DNA of 64,000 nucleotides from Phycisphaerales bacterium (GTDB lineage: Bacteria; Planctomycetota; Phycisphaerae; Phycisphaerales; UBA1924): NCBI GenBank assembly GCA_020846975.1, contig JADLCX010000058.1, positions 308,938 to 372,937 on the forward strand. The letters run 5' to 3'. The notes under the pieces were generated by a model that did not search any database, was not told where the DNA came from, and saw nothing but the letters and a program-made list of their open reading frames with translations. A program made the translations under genes and the position numbers. Each line of letters starts with the position of its first letter. Position 1 is the stretch's first letter. Positions 37,956 through 49,127 of the stretch are shown piece by piece.

Positions 37956-38558
37956 TCATCGCTGCTGCGATGAGAACATGCGCACCTCGAGGCACTCGAT
38001 GACCGTGTGCAGGATGAGCATGTGGAGTTCCTGGATCCTGTCCGCCTCCTCGCCCGCCCCCCCGGCGATCCACTCGTGCGTGCATGTTCCGCGTAGTTTG
38101 CCGCCTGTCTTGCCGAGAAGCGCGACGGTGTGAAGGCCGAGGTCCGTGGCGGCCGCTGAAGCGCGGAGGATGTTCTCCGAGTTGCCGCTGGTCGAGAGCA
38201 GGATGAGCACATCGCCGGGCTTGCCCAGGGCGCGGACCCAGCGGGCGAAGACCTCCTCGAAGCCGTAGTCGTTGGCGGTGCAGGTGATGTGGCCGGGGTC
38301 GGTGCAGGCCAGCGCGGGGAGAGGTTGGCGGTCTTTTCGGAACCGGCCCGTGAGTTCCTCGGCGAAGTGCATGGCATCGCACGCCGAGCCGCCGTTGCCG
38401 CAGATGAGGACCTTGCCGCCCGCGGCGAAACGCTCGGCGAGGAGAGAAGCGACGGTCTCGATGCGGGCGATGGATGCGGTGTCGGCGAGCAGCGACTGCA
38501 GGGCGCGGTGGGCGGAGTGGAGAGCGGCGGAGGCGGTTGTGTGGGCAGGGGGGGACAT
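37956..38558 (-). CDS. gmhA: SIS-domain D-sedoheptulose-7-phosphate isomerase
   Basis: FAAGGKVLICGNGGSACDAMHFAEELTGRF; GKPGDVLILLSTSGNSENILRA. Confidence 0.88.
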   Translation of the reverse strand: MSPPAHTTASAALHSAHRALQSLLADTASIARIETVASLLAERFAAGGKVLICGNGGSACDAMHFAEELTGRFRKDRQPLPALACTDPGHITCTANDYGFEEVFARWVRALGKPGDVLILLSTSGNSENILRASAAATDLGLHTVALLGKTGGKLRGTCTHEWIAGGAGEEADRIQELHMLILHTVIECLEVRMFSSQQR

Positions 38559-38599
38559 CGGTGGATGGTAGAGAAGAGCAGGCGACGAGGTTAGGGGGT

Positions 38600-38805
38600 G
38601 AAAGGGTGAGGGGGTGACAAGGTGAGGGGGTGACAAGGTGAGGGGGTGACAAGGTGAGGGGGTGACAAGGTGAGGGGGTGACAAGGTGACAAGGTGACAA
38701 GACGATGAGCCGAATGCTGATGTCACCTTGTCACCTTGTCACCTTGTCACCTTGTCACCTTGTCACCGAGTCACCGAGTCACCGTGTCACCGTGTCACCT
38801 TGTCA
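38600..38805. repeat. Opposed tandem repeat arrays: GTGAGGGGGTGACAAG (16 bp) and GTGACAAG (8 bp), then GTCACCTT (8 bp)
   Basis: Several copies of ggtgagggggtgacaa, then gtgacaag units, about 20-nt spacer, then gtcacctt units grading into gtcaccga/gtcaccgt. Confidence 0.93.
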
Positions 38806-38834
38806 TCGCCGCCCTCTCCCGCGTACATTCACCC

Positions 38835-40039
<1,205 letters not shown>

Positions 40040-40058
<19 letters not shown>

Positions 40059-41674
40059 CCGGACAGGAAGTCGAAGATGTCCTGGACGGTCACCGAGCCG
40101 GACCTGTTGAAGTCGGCGTCGAGGTCGCCGGCGAAATAGGCGGCCAGGAAGTCGAAGATGTCCTGCACGCTGACACCGCCGACACCGTTGTAGTCGCCGG
40201 GGCAGACGTTCTCCATGACGACGACCAGGTCCGCGATCTCGTCGGTGAGCAGCAGGTCGATGTCGCCGTCGTTGTCGTAATCGACGGGGACCGCGCACGA
40301 GGGGTTGGAGGGGGCCTCGAAGTCGACCAGCGGGGTCATGCCGCCCGAGCCGTTGTTGAGGTAGCAGTACCAGGTGCCCGCGCCGAAACTGGAAACGATC
40401 CAGTCCAGGTCGCCGTCGCCGTCAAGGTCGGCGAGGTCGCTGGAGACCGAGTGGCCGCCGATGGGGTAGGTGCTCACGGCCTGGAGCGTGCCATCCCCGT
40501 TGCCCAGCAGGATCGAGCCGTTGGCGGAGAAACTGTTGGCGCCCGACACGTCCATGCTGCCGTCGCCGTTGAGGTCGCCGACCACGACCACCCAGTTGGC
40601 CCCGCCCATCGAGCGGCTGGAAACCTGCGTGAACGTGCCGTTCCCGTTGCCGCGGAGGACCTTGGCGGTCTGGTCGCTGCGGCCGCCGATGGCCAGGTCG
40701 AGGATGCCGTCGTTGTCCATGTCCGCGGCCATCATTCCGTAGGGGCCGCCGGTGACGGTCATGTTGACGGGCGCGGCGAAGGTGCCGTTGCCGTTGTTGA
40801 GGAGGATCACCACGCGGTCGGCGTTGGCGCAGGCGACGGTGATGTCCATGTCGCCATCACCATCGGCATCGAGGATGCCGAAGCCGCGGGGGTTGTCGCC
40901 GACAGTGACGAGCGTGGGCGTGGCGAAGCGGCCGTTGCCCAGGCCGCGGCAGATGGCCACCTCGTCGGTGCCGTCGGACGAGACGACGATGTCCACGATC
41001 CCGTCGTTGTCCCAGTCGCCGACCTCGTTGGGGCTGGCCTCGAAGGGGATCGGGGTGTGGGGCGTGACCATCGGCGGCAGGTCCATCGACCCGTTGGCGG
41101 GGTTCATGAAGACGCGGATGTCGGCGGAGACCTCGTTCACGGTGGTGAGGTCGGACCACCCGTCGCGGTCGAGGTCGCACGCCAGGCCGCCGTAGATGCG
41201 GGTCTGGGGCCCGCCCGAGCCGCCGGTTCGGTTGGAGATCGAGGCGTGGTGGCGGAAGTGGACCGCGTGCGGCGAGGTCGCGGTGTTGAACATGAACGTG
41301 TAGCCGGAAGATCGGAGGAACGTACCATCCGCGGCCCGCAGGTTGCGGGACATGATGACCAGGACCAGTTCGCCCGCGAGCAACGGCCGGGTCGGGGTGA
41401 AGAGCACCTTGTGATCGGCGTTGGCGAACGAGAGCGTGCCGGCGACGGGACCGGTGAGTTTCCCGAAGACCTTGAAGTTCGCGGTGGTGAACGTGCCGGT
41501 GCTGACGGGCCGATCGAACGTGACCGACACGACGGAGTCCCTCGCCACGTTGTGGGCGTTCATCGTCGGGCTGGTCGAACTGACGGCGAGTTGCGCGTGC
41601 GCGGGCGAGGCGGCGAGGATCGCGGCGAGCGCGATGCCGGAGCGCCAGCGGGCGGTGAATCGACCTGGCTTCAT
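40040..41674 (-). CDS. Secreted FG-GAP/VCBS repeat protein with two C-terminal dockerin-like motifs
   Basis: Repeated DxDxDGxxDI patterns ([31 protein letters not shown]); [51 protein letters not shown]. Confidence 0.9.
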
Positions 41675-41896
41675 GCGTTGCTCCCTGTAGAGGTTCTGGC
41701 CCCATCCCCCCCGGCCACGAGCGCGGACCAAGAAGAGTTGTACCACCGCTCCGGCCCGGATGCCAAGAATCCACACGGCGCACCGGACACCCGCGTATCT
41801 GAACCGCTCTCAGATCCATGCCCTCCCGGTCGATCCGTCGGCTCGCGAGCGATCCACGATTCGGGGCTTGTGCAGGATCGTGCCGATACTGTCGCG

Positions 41897-42913
41897 ATGA
41901 TACGGAAGGTGCTCTGGGCTCTTACGTTGGTCGGGGCGGCGGCTTCGTACGCCGCGGCGGATGTGCTGGCGATCGAGCAGACGCGGATCGACGTCGGCCC
42001 CGTGCCCGACACGGAACCGATCAAGCGCGGGTTCAGGTTCACGAACATCTCGCAGCGCACGGTGAAGGTGGCCATGAAGCGGTGCAGTTTCTGCCCCAAG
42101 CCCGAGTGCGACAAGGAGGAGATCGCGCCGGGCGAGTCGGCGGTCGTGATCGTCGAACTCCCGACCATGGGCAAGCACGGCGATGTCGAGGCGACGGCCG
42201 ATGTCTCGGCGGCGGGCGTTCCGAGTTCCAACATCCGGGTGACGCTGGCGGCCCGGGTACGACCGCTCGTGCGCATCGACCCTCCGATGACCTCGCTCGC
42301 GGAGATCGTGCAGGCGCGGGGCGCGGACGCCGGCGTGACGGTCGTGGGACGCCAGAAGGATTTCGCGATCAAGTCCGTCGAGTGCGACAAACCGTGGGTG
42401 ACGGCGACGATCGGGCCGGCGCGAAGGGTCGAGGATCTCGGCGAGATGTGCGCCGCGTACGATGTGACTTACCGCTTCGCGCCCGGCGCGCCGCTGGGAG
42501 AGTTCACGGTGAAGTCGCGAATCCTCACGAGCGATCCTCGCCGCGATCAGGTCGGGTACAGCATCGAGGGAACCGTTGTCGGTGATCTCGTGGCGCGGCC
42601 CGACCATGTGACGCTCGGGGCGATGCGGCCGGGCCGGGTGTTCAGGGCCGAGTTCGAGCTGCTCAATCGCTCGGGGGATCCGCTGCTGCCCGGGATGTTG
42701 ACGCTCGAAGCCAGGCCGATGCACGGCGTGGGTTCGTGCGTGCTCGACGCCGTGATGGGCGATGAGCCGGGCGTGCTGAGGGTGATCGTCTCGGGGCGCC
42801 TGCCCGATCGGGCTCTGCCGATCTTCGACATGCCGGTGATTGCCAGGCGCAGCTCCACGGGCGAGGAGGTGCCCGTGCCGATCCGCATCAACGTGCGCGA
42901 CGATGCACGATGA
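41897..42913 (+). CDS. DUF1573-like secreted protein
   Basis: DVGPVPDTEPIKRGFRFTNISQRTVKVAMKRCSFCPKPECDKEEIAPGESAVVIVELPT. Confidence 0.75.
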   Translation: MIRKVLWALTLVGAAASYAAADVLAIEQTRIDVGPVPDTEPIKRGFRFTNISQRTVKVAMKRCSFCPKPECDKEEIAPGESAVVIVELPTMGKHGDVEATADVSAAGVPSSNIRVTLAARVRPLVRIDPPMTSLAEIVQARGADAGVTVVGRQKDFAIKSVECDKPWVTATIGPARRVEDLGEMCAAYDVTYRFAPGAPLGEFTVKSRILTSDPRRDQVGYSIEGTVVGDLVARPDHVTLGAMRPGRVFRAEFELLNRSGDPLLPGMLTLEARPMHGVGSCVLDAVMGDEPGVLRVIVSGRLPDRALPIFDMPVIARRSSTGEEVPVPIRINVRDDAR

Positions 42914-42924
42914 AACAACGGTGA

Positions 42925-43341
42925 TCAGCGGACCGCCACCGCGTCGGCGTGATGTCGGACGACCGGCCGGCCGCGGGCCGGCCAGTCGACGGCGACAACG
43001 TCGATGCGGACGGGCCGATCGGTCCAGCGGTTGGCGCGTTGGAGGTGCCTGAGAATCAGGCTGAGCTTGGTGCGCTTGTCGGCGGTGATGGCCGCCTCCG
43101 GCGGGAGGTACGCCGACTGCTGACCGTCGGCGATCGCGCGGGTCTTCACCTCGACCAGCACGATGGTCCGGCTGTCGGGCGCCAGGCAGAGCACATCGGC
43201 CTCACCCATCGGAACGTGCAGGTTGCGCCCGAGCACGCGAAGTCCGGCCTGGCGGAGGGTCCGAACCGCGATCGCCTCGCCCGCGCGACCCAGGTGCGAT
43301 GTCGAACGACCGCGTCGTGCGATCGCGAGGGTGTCGAGCAC
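42925..43341 (-). CDS. YraN family (UPF0102) endonuclease-fold protein (start uncertain)
   Basis: HLGRAGEAIAVRTLRQAGLRVLGRNLHVPMGEADVLCLAPDSRTIVLVEVKTR. Confidence 0.85.
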   Translation of the reverse strand: MLDTLAIARRGRSTSHLGRAGEAIAVRTLRQAGLRVLGRNLHVPMGEADVLCLAPDSRTIVLVEVKTRAIADGQQSAYLPPEAAITADKRTKLSLILRHLQRANRWTDRPVRIDVVAVDWPARGRPVVRHHADAVAVR

Positions 43342-43382
43342 GCGATGGAGCAACGCAGCAGATCTCCCGTTGCACGCGCGGG

Positions 43383-44705
43383 CTAGTGCTCTTTGGAAGC
43401 CCAATAGCGGTCCGCGGCGATGACCATGAGCCGGTCCACCATGTCGTCGATGCGGCTGAAGTTGCCGCGGGCGCGGAGCCGGTTGGAGTAGCGGGCCAGC
43501 TCCGTTTCCTTGCGCTTTTCGAGCAGCGAGTTCTCGATTTCGAGTTGCGCGTCGTAAAGTGTCACGCCGGGCGGATGTTCGATGCTCACCAGTTTCACCC
43601 ACCATGCCGCGCCCTCGTGCTCGATCGGCCCCGCGACCCCGCCAACCGAAAGCCCCTGCGCCGCGGCGTTCAAGGGTCCGATTCCCACGAGTGTGGTCTT
43701 GTCGAGCGAGCCGTTGATGGGTTGTTCGAGCAGGCCCTGCTGGCCCCTGAGCGCGTTGGCGGGGTCCTCGCTTGCGGCCTCAAAGCTCTCGCCCGCCGCG
43801 AGGCGGCCCTTGAACCGCGCCAGGCCGCCGGCGTCGGCGGTCGGCACGGCCACGAGGTGCAGTTTCGCGAGGGACTTGGGGTTGTACTTGTCGAACTGCC
43901 GTTCGTACTCGAGTTGAATCTGTCGCCACGTCACCAGCAGCCGGGCTCCGATCCTCTGACGTACCTCTTCCCTGATGAGCACCTCATCGAGCTTGTCGCG
44001 CGTGGTCTGGGTCAGCGTGCGGCCGGTGGCGGAACGAGCGGCTTCATCCGCCGCGACCGAGCTGCCGCCCTGCTGCGAAACCATCGACTCCTGGATCTTG
44101 CCGAGGAAATGGAGCAGACCCTGCTGCTGCTCGGGCGAGAGTGCCTGACGGGCCTCCGCCAGGACCAGTTCTTCGTCCACGAGCAGTTTGACCTGTGCGC
44201 CGATCGCGGCTCGGGCGTCGGTGTTCCAGCGGCGGACATCGTCGGTACGCAGGGCCGAGGCGCGGAGACGGCCATCCAGCGGTTCGAGCACCTCCGAGGC
44301 GAACACGGGTCTTCCGTTGATCTGACCCACGAGCGACTCGTAGATGATCTCCCTGCCCGTGATGGCGCTGGCCGCATCCGCGGCCGCGGCGGTCGCGTTC
44401 GGGACAGATGACACGGGCGGGACGATCGGCGTGCCGACCAAGGCCGCGGCGTCGATGATCTCGTCGCCGTGAGGCGTGTAGGGCACGGGCGCGGGGGTGA
44501 AGCGATCCCGGGAGCGGGTGATGGTCGCCGGTGGAGGAGTCGGCGCGGGCGGAGGCGTCGCTGTTGACGGAGCCGTCGATGCAAACTCGCTCGCCGAAAT
44601 GGCTTGCGTCGGTGGCCTTTCCGACTTCGAGCCGTTCCCGTCAGTGCACCCGTGCATCAGGCTGACAACCGCCCCCGCGCAGAGGGCCAATCGCACAGCC
44701 GGCAT
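43383..44705 (-). CDS. Lipoprotein, SurA/PpiC-like peptidyl-prolyl isomerase candidate
   Basis: Lipobox VVSLMHGC; VAVPTADAGGLARFKGRLAAGESFEAASEDPANALRGQQGLLEQPINGS... parvulin-like pattern. Confidence 0.6.
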   Translation of the reverse strand: MPAVRLALCAGAVVSLMHGCTDGNGSKSERPPTQAISASEFASTAPSTATPPPAPTPPPATITRSRDRFTPAPVPYTPHGDEIIDAAALVGTPIVPPVSSVPNATAAAADAASAITGREIIYESLVGQINGRPVFASEVLEPLDGRLRASALRTDDVRRWNTDARAAIGAQVKLLVDEELVLAEARQALSPEQQQGLLHFLGKIQESMVSQQGGSSVAADEAARSATGRTLTQTTRDKLDEVLIREEVRQRIGARLLVTWRQIQLEYERQFDKYNPKSLAKLHLVAVPTADAGGLARFKGRLAAGESFEAASEDPANALRGQQGLLEQPINGSLDKTTLVGIGPLNAAAQGLSVGGVAGPIEHEGAAWWVKLVSIEHPPGVTLYDAQLEIENSLLEKRKETELARYSNRLRARGNFSRIDDMVDRLMVIAADRYWASKEH

Positions 44706-44845
44706 GGGATGGAGAGTTCGGTGGCGCATGCGACTCCTTTCGCTCGGTCGCCGTCAGGATACCCGACCGGCGTCGGCGGGGCGCGAATCCGCGATCCGCA
44801 CGGCTATACTCGGTTTCCGAGGGATTCCCCAAACAAAAGGCCCCC

Positions 44846-45430
44846 ATGAACGACCCAGCAGGCCCGTCCGAAGGCCAACCCAAGATCATCATCGACGACG
44901 ATTGGAAGGCTCAGGCACGGCGAGAGAAGGAGAAGCTTGCCGCGAAGGAGCGGGAGGCGGCGGCCAAGGCTCCCGCACCCAAGCGCGCGGAAGCAGGTGC
45001 GGTCGGCGGGGTGAACCCAGGAGAAGCCGGATCGGAGAGCGAAGAGCAGGGCGATCCGATCGAGATGGGGTTCAAGGAACTCGTGGGTACGTTCGTGATG
45101 CAGGCCCTGCTCTATCTGGGCGGGATTCCCGATCCGCAGACGGGTCGCGCGGTCGTCTCGCTCGAGCACGCCAGGTTCAACATCGAGATGCTCATGGTTC
45201 TGGAGCACAAGACCAAGGGCAACCTGAACGAGGTGGAGTCGACCGAACTCACCCAGGCGCTGGCCGAACTGCGGTCCCGGTTTGTCGAAGTTTCTCGCGC
45301 GGTCGCGCAGATGCAGGCCAAGCAGGCCGCGGCAGCGGCGACCGGAGGGGGCGTGGGAGGGGGCGCGGGCGCCGGCGGGCCCGGTCAGCCCATCGCGGGG
45401 ATGCCGAATCTCCGCCTACGCAACGAGTAA
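44846..45430 (+). CDS. DUF1844 protein
   Basis: FKELVGTFVMQALLYLGGIPDPQTGRAVVSLEHARFNIEMLMVLEHKTKGNLNEVE. Confidence 0.85.
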   Translation: MNDPAGPSEGQPKIIIDDDWKAQARREKEKLAAKEREAAAKAPAPKRAEAGAVGGVNPGEAGSESEEQGDPIEMGFKELVGTFVMQALLYLGGIPDPQTGRAVVSLEHARFNIEMLMVLEHKTKGNLNEVESTELTQALAELRSRFVEVSRAVAQMQAKQAAAAATGGGVGGGAGAGGPGQPIAGMPNLRLRNE

Positions 45431-45451
45431 CCCGGAGGTCGATCGTTCGAC

Positions 45452-46267
45452 ATGGATACCCAAGCGAGAAAAGTCTCCGTTCTGGACCGGTACGACTTCC
45501 TGCTGCGTCGCCTGCACTCACTGACGGGCATCGTTCCGATCGGCGTGTTCCTGATCTTCCATCTGCTCACGAACTCGTCGATCGGGTGGGGCACGCTCGA
45601 CAAGCGGAATGTCGAGCGGGCCGGCCTGGGCGGTCACGCGGGTGTGGCGGCGTTCAACCACGACGTTCACTTCATCAACGACACCCTTCCCTTTCTGATC
45701 TTCATAGAGATCACGCTGTGGGCATCGATCGCGTTCCACTCGGTGTACGGGTTCTACATCGCCACCACCGGCCGATCCAACGTCAAGCGGTACGGCTATC
45801 AGGGCAACTGGCGCTACGTGCTCCAGCGCGTGAGCGGGTACATCGGCATTCTCTTCATCTTGTACCACGTAGGCACGCTGCGCTGGGGCTGGACGTTTCT
45901 GGTTCCTGGTGGAACGCGCTGGTCGGCCGAGTACGCCGCGAGCACGATGGCCCTCGCGCTCCGCGGTAGCGTCGAGAACGTGACCGTCGCGGGCGTTGTG
46001 GTCTCGCTGGGCTACATGCTCGGCGTTTCCATGCTGGTTTTCCACTTCGCCAACGGCCTGTGGACCGCCGCGATCTCCTGGGGCCTGACAGTGTCCGCCG
46101 CGGCGCAGAAGCGATGGGGCTATGTGTGCACAGCGCTCGGGGTCGGGTTGATGTTGATGGCGTGGTCGGCGGTGGCGGCGTTCGCCACGCTGGATGTGGA
46201 TCGGGCCGAGTCCACCGAACGAAACATGCAAAAGGGTTCTCTGACCGAGCGGGCCGGGCGCCCGTAG
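45452..46267 (+). CDS. sdhC: Succinate dehydrogenase cytochrome b subunit
   Basis: RYDFLLRRLHSLTGIVPIGVFLIFHLLTN; position upstream of sdhA/sdhB. Confidence 0.92.
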   Translation: MDTQARKVSVLDRYDFLLRRLHSLTGIVPIGVFLIFHLLTNSSIGWGTLDKRNVERAGLGGHAGVAAFNHDVHFINDTLPFLIFIEITLWASIAFHSVYGFYIATTGRSNVKRYGYQGNWRYVLQRVSGYIGILFILYHVGTLRWGWTFLVPGGTRWSAEYAASTMALALRGSVENVTVAGVVVSLGYMLGVSMLVFHFANGLWTAAISWGLTVSAAAQKRWGYVCTALGVGLMLMAWSAVAAFATLDVDRAESTERNMQKGSLTERAGRP

Positions 46268-46286
46268 ACCTTCGCGGCGGTTCAAC

Positions 46287-48266
46287 ATGTCGTCACACCG
46301 AGTCATCGTGGTAGGGGGAGGGCTGGCGGGGCTGGCCGCGAGCGTGCGCATCGCCGAATCGGGCGTTCCCGTCGATCTGTTCAGCGTCGTGCCCGTCAAG
46401 CGTTCGCACTCCGTGTGCGCGCAGGGCGGGATCAACGCGTGCAACGAGGTCGCGCGCCAGCAGGGCTACAGCGAGTACGAGCACTTCGACGAGACGATCT
46501 ACGGCGGCGACTTCCTGGCCGACCAGCACCCGGCGCTGGAGATGGCCAACTGGGCCCCGAAGATCATCGATCTGCTCGACCGCATGGGGGTGCCGTTCAA
46601 CCGCACGGCCGAGGGGTTCCGTGACCTGCGGCTGTTCGGCGGCTCGTTGTTCAAGCGCACGCACTTTTCGGGCGCGACGACCGGGCAGCAACTGCTGTAC
46701 GCGCTCGACGAGCAGACACGCCGCTACGAGTCCGAGGGCAAGGTCACCAAGTACGAGTTCTGGGAGTTCCTTTGGCCGGTGATCGAGGACGGACGCTGTG
46801 TCGGGATCGTCGCGCAGGACATGCGGACGATGCAGATCCGCGCCTATCGCGCCGATGCCGTGGTGATGGCCACCGGCGGGTGCGGGCTGGTGTTCGGCCG
46901 ATCGACCAACAGCACGATCTGCACCGGCGCGGCGGCGGCCCGGTGTTACCAGGCGGGGGTGTGGTACGGCAACCCGGAGATGATCCAGGTCCACCCGACG
47001 GCCATTCCCGGCGCGGACAAGACCCGGTTGATGAGCGAGAGCGCCCGCGGCGAGGGCGGCCGCGTGTGGGTGCCTCGCAAGAAGGGCGATACGCGGAAGC
47101 CGCGCGAGATTCCCGAGGCCGAGCGGTACTACTTCCTCGAGGAGCGGTATCCGGCCTACGGCAACATCGTGCCTCGGGACATCGCGACACGCGAGATCTT
47201 CAGCGTGTGCGTGAACGACGGGCTGGGCGTCTATGGTGAGAACCAGGTCTACCTCGACCTGACGCACCTGCCGGCGACGACCCACCACAAACTCGAAGGC
47301 ATCCTCGAGATCTACAAGAAGTTCGCGGGCGAAGATCCGCAGCACGAGCCGATGAGGATCTTCCCAAGCGTCCACTACAGCATGGGCGGCCTGTGGACCA
47401 CGTTCGCGAAGGGAAGCTACAACCCCCCCGAGCCGAGAGAGAAGCACAAGTCGGGTGCGGCCCCGCCGATCGACTCGCGCATCGGCCAGGGCATGCAGCC
47501 CGGCGCGATCGAGAACGCCCGCACCAATATCGAGGGCCTGTACGCCTTCGGCGAGGTCAACTTCGCGTACCACGGAGCCAATCGGCTCGGGGCCAACGCG
47601 CTGTTGAGCTGCATCTTCGATGGGCTGTTCTGCGGCGTCGGAGTGGTGAACTACCTGAAGAGCGGCACGCCGAGCAAGTCCCCGCACGGGACGGTGAGTC
47701 AGTCGGCGTACGACCGCGTCGTCCAGCAGGAAGAGCGCAAGGCCAGGTCGATCATCGACACCGTCGGCAAGGGGGGTGACGACGAGGCGGGCAACCCGTA
47801 CCTCATCCATCGCGACCTGGGCAACGAGCTGACCGCCGCCTGTACCGTCGTGAAGAACGGGCCGCGGCTGGAGCAGTGCCTGGCAAGGGTCGGCGAGCTC
47901 AAGGAGCGGTATTCGCGGATGAAGCTCGCCGACGGCGCGACCTGGACCAACCAGAGCTTCGGATTCGCGCGGGCCGTCGGCGACATGCTGGTCCTGGCGG
48001 ACGCGATCGCTCTGGCGAGCATCCAGCGCAGGGAAAGCCGCGGCGCGCACTACCGCACCGACTACCCCAACCGGGACGATGCCAACTTCATGAAGTCCTC
48101 GGTGGCGAAGTTCGATGCGGCGAAACGAACGACGACCGTCGAACTCGTGGATCTCGACGCGAGCCTGATCAAGCCGACGGCGAGGACGTACGGAAAGAAG
48201 GACTCGGCCACCGAGCAGGAAAAGAAGAGCACGCCGACCGCGGCGATGGCGAGGGCCTCAGCATGA
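46287..48266 (+). CDS. sdhA: Succinate dehydrogenase flavoprotein subunit
   Basis: VIVVGGGLAGLAASVRIAESG; HSVCAQGGINA; FGEVNFAYHGANRLGANALLSCIFDG. Confidence 0.96.
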   Translation: MSSHRVIVVGGGLAGLAASVRIAESGVPVDLFSVVPVKRSHSVCAQGGINACNEVARQQGYSEYEHFDETIYGGDFLADQHPALEMANWAPKIIDLLDRMGVPFNRTAEGFRDLRLFGGSLFKRTHFSGATTGQQLLYALDEQTRRYESEGKVTKYEFWEFLWPVIEDGRCVGIVAQDMRTMQIRAYRADAVVMATGGCGLVFGRSTNSTICTGAAAARCYQAGVWYGNPEMIQVHPTAIPGADKTRLMSESARGEGGRVWVPRKKGDTRKPREIPEAERYYFLEERYPAYGNIVPRDIATREIFSVCVNDGLGVYGENQVYLDLTHLPATTHHKLEGILEIYKKFAGEDPQHEPMRIFPSVHYSMGGLWTTFAKGSYNPPEPREKHKSGAAPPIDSRIGQGMQPGAIENARTNIEGLYAFGEVNFAYHGANRLGANALLSCIFDGLFCGVGVVNYLKSGTPSKSPHGTVSQSAYDRVVQQEERKARSIIDTVGKGGDDEAGNPYLIHRDLGNELTAACTVVKNGPRLEQCLARVGELKERYSRMKLADGATWTNQSFGFARAVGDMLVLADAIALASIQRRESRGAHYRTDYPNRDDANFMKSSVAKFDAAKRTTTVELVDLDASLIKPTARTYGKKDSATEQEKKSTPTAAMARASA

Positions 48267-49087
48267 CCGGACCAACACAGCCGAAGCCGTCGGCGGCCGA
48301 CTCTCGCAGCGTCCGCTTCCGCATCGCCCGATGCGACGGGCCGGGCAAGCCCACCCGATGGGAGACGTTTGCGGTCAAGATCGACCGCGAGAGCGCGGGC
48401 GCCAACGTGATCTCGTGCCTGCAGCACATCGCCGCCCACCCGGTGACCGTCGAGGGCAAGCGTACCACGCCCGTCGTGTGGGATTCGGTCTGCCTCGAAG
48501 AGGTCTGCGGCGCGTGCACCATGGTCATCAACGGCAAGGTCCGGCAGTCCTGTTCCGCGCTGATCGACCAGATCGCTCCCAACGACGGCGACGAGGTCAC
48601 GCTCGAGCCCATGAGCCGATTCCCGGTCATCCGAGACCTGTGGGTGGATCGCTCGCGAGTCTTCCACAACCTCAAGCGGGTCAAGGCGTGGGTTCCGATC
48701 GACGGCACGTATCACCTGGGCTCTGGCCCCCGCGAGCCCGCCAAGGCCCAGGACACCCGCTACACGCTCAGTACGTGCATGAGTTGCGGCTGCTGCCTCG
48801 AGGCCTGCCCCCAGTTCACGCGACAGGACGATCCCGCAGCGTGGGACACGACCTTCGTCGGTGCGCACGCTCTCAGTCAGGCCCGCCTGTTCAACATGCA
48901 CGAGACCGGCAAGCAGCTTGCGGGTGAGCGGCTCGAAGCGCTCACCGGGCCCGGTGGAGTCGCTGATTGCGGCAACGCTCAGAACTGCGTCAAGGTCTGT
49001 CCCAAGAACATCCCGCTCACCGAATCGATCGCCGCCATGGGCCGCGCGGCGACCATCCACTCCGTGACGAGGTTCTTCAAGAAGTGA
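48263..49087 (+). CDS. sdhB: Succinate dehydrogenase iron-sulfur subunit
   Basis: CLEEVCGACTMVINGKVRQSCSALID; STCMSCGCCLEACPQF; CGNAQNCVKVCPKNIPLTESIA. Confidence 0.96.
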   Translation: MTGPTQPKPSAADSRSVRFRIARCDGPGKPTRWETFAVKIDRESAGANVISCLQHIAAHPVTVEGKRTTPVVWDSVCLEEVCGACTMVINGKVRQSCSALIDQIAPNDGDEVTLEPMSRFPVIRDLWVDRSRVFHNLKRVKAWVPIDGTYHLGSGPREPAKAQDTRYTLSTCMSCGCCLEACPQFTRQDDPAAWDTTFVGAHALSQARLFNMHETGKQLAGERLEALTGPGGVADCGNAQNCVKVCPKNIPLTESIAAMGRAATIHSVTRFFKK

Positions 49088-49127
49088 GCGGGCGCGGAGC
49101 CGAGATTCACCGCGAGTTCCTGGCGGT

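Noticed and set aside
37495-38700. ORFs 37495-38133 (+) and 37615-38700 (-) as genes
   Set aside because: They overlap gmhA in other frames and low-complexity repeats; no domain pattern.
38600-38805. CRISPR array
   Set aside because: Units are 8-16 bp, contiguous, without unique spacers, and no cas genes are present.
46293-48050. 585-aa minus-strand ORF
   Set aside because: Antisense of sdhA.
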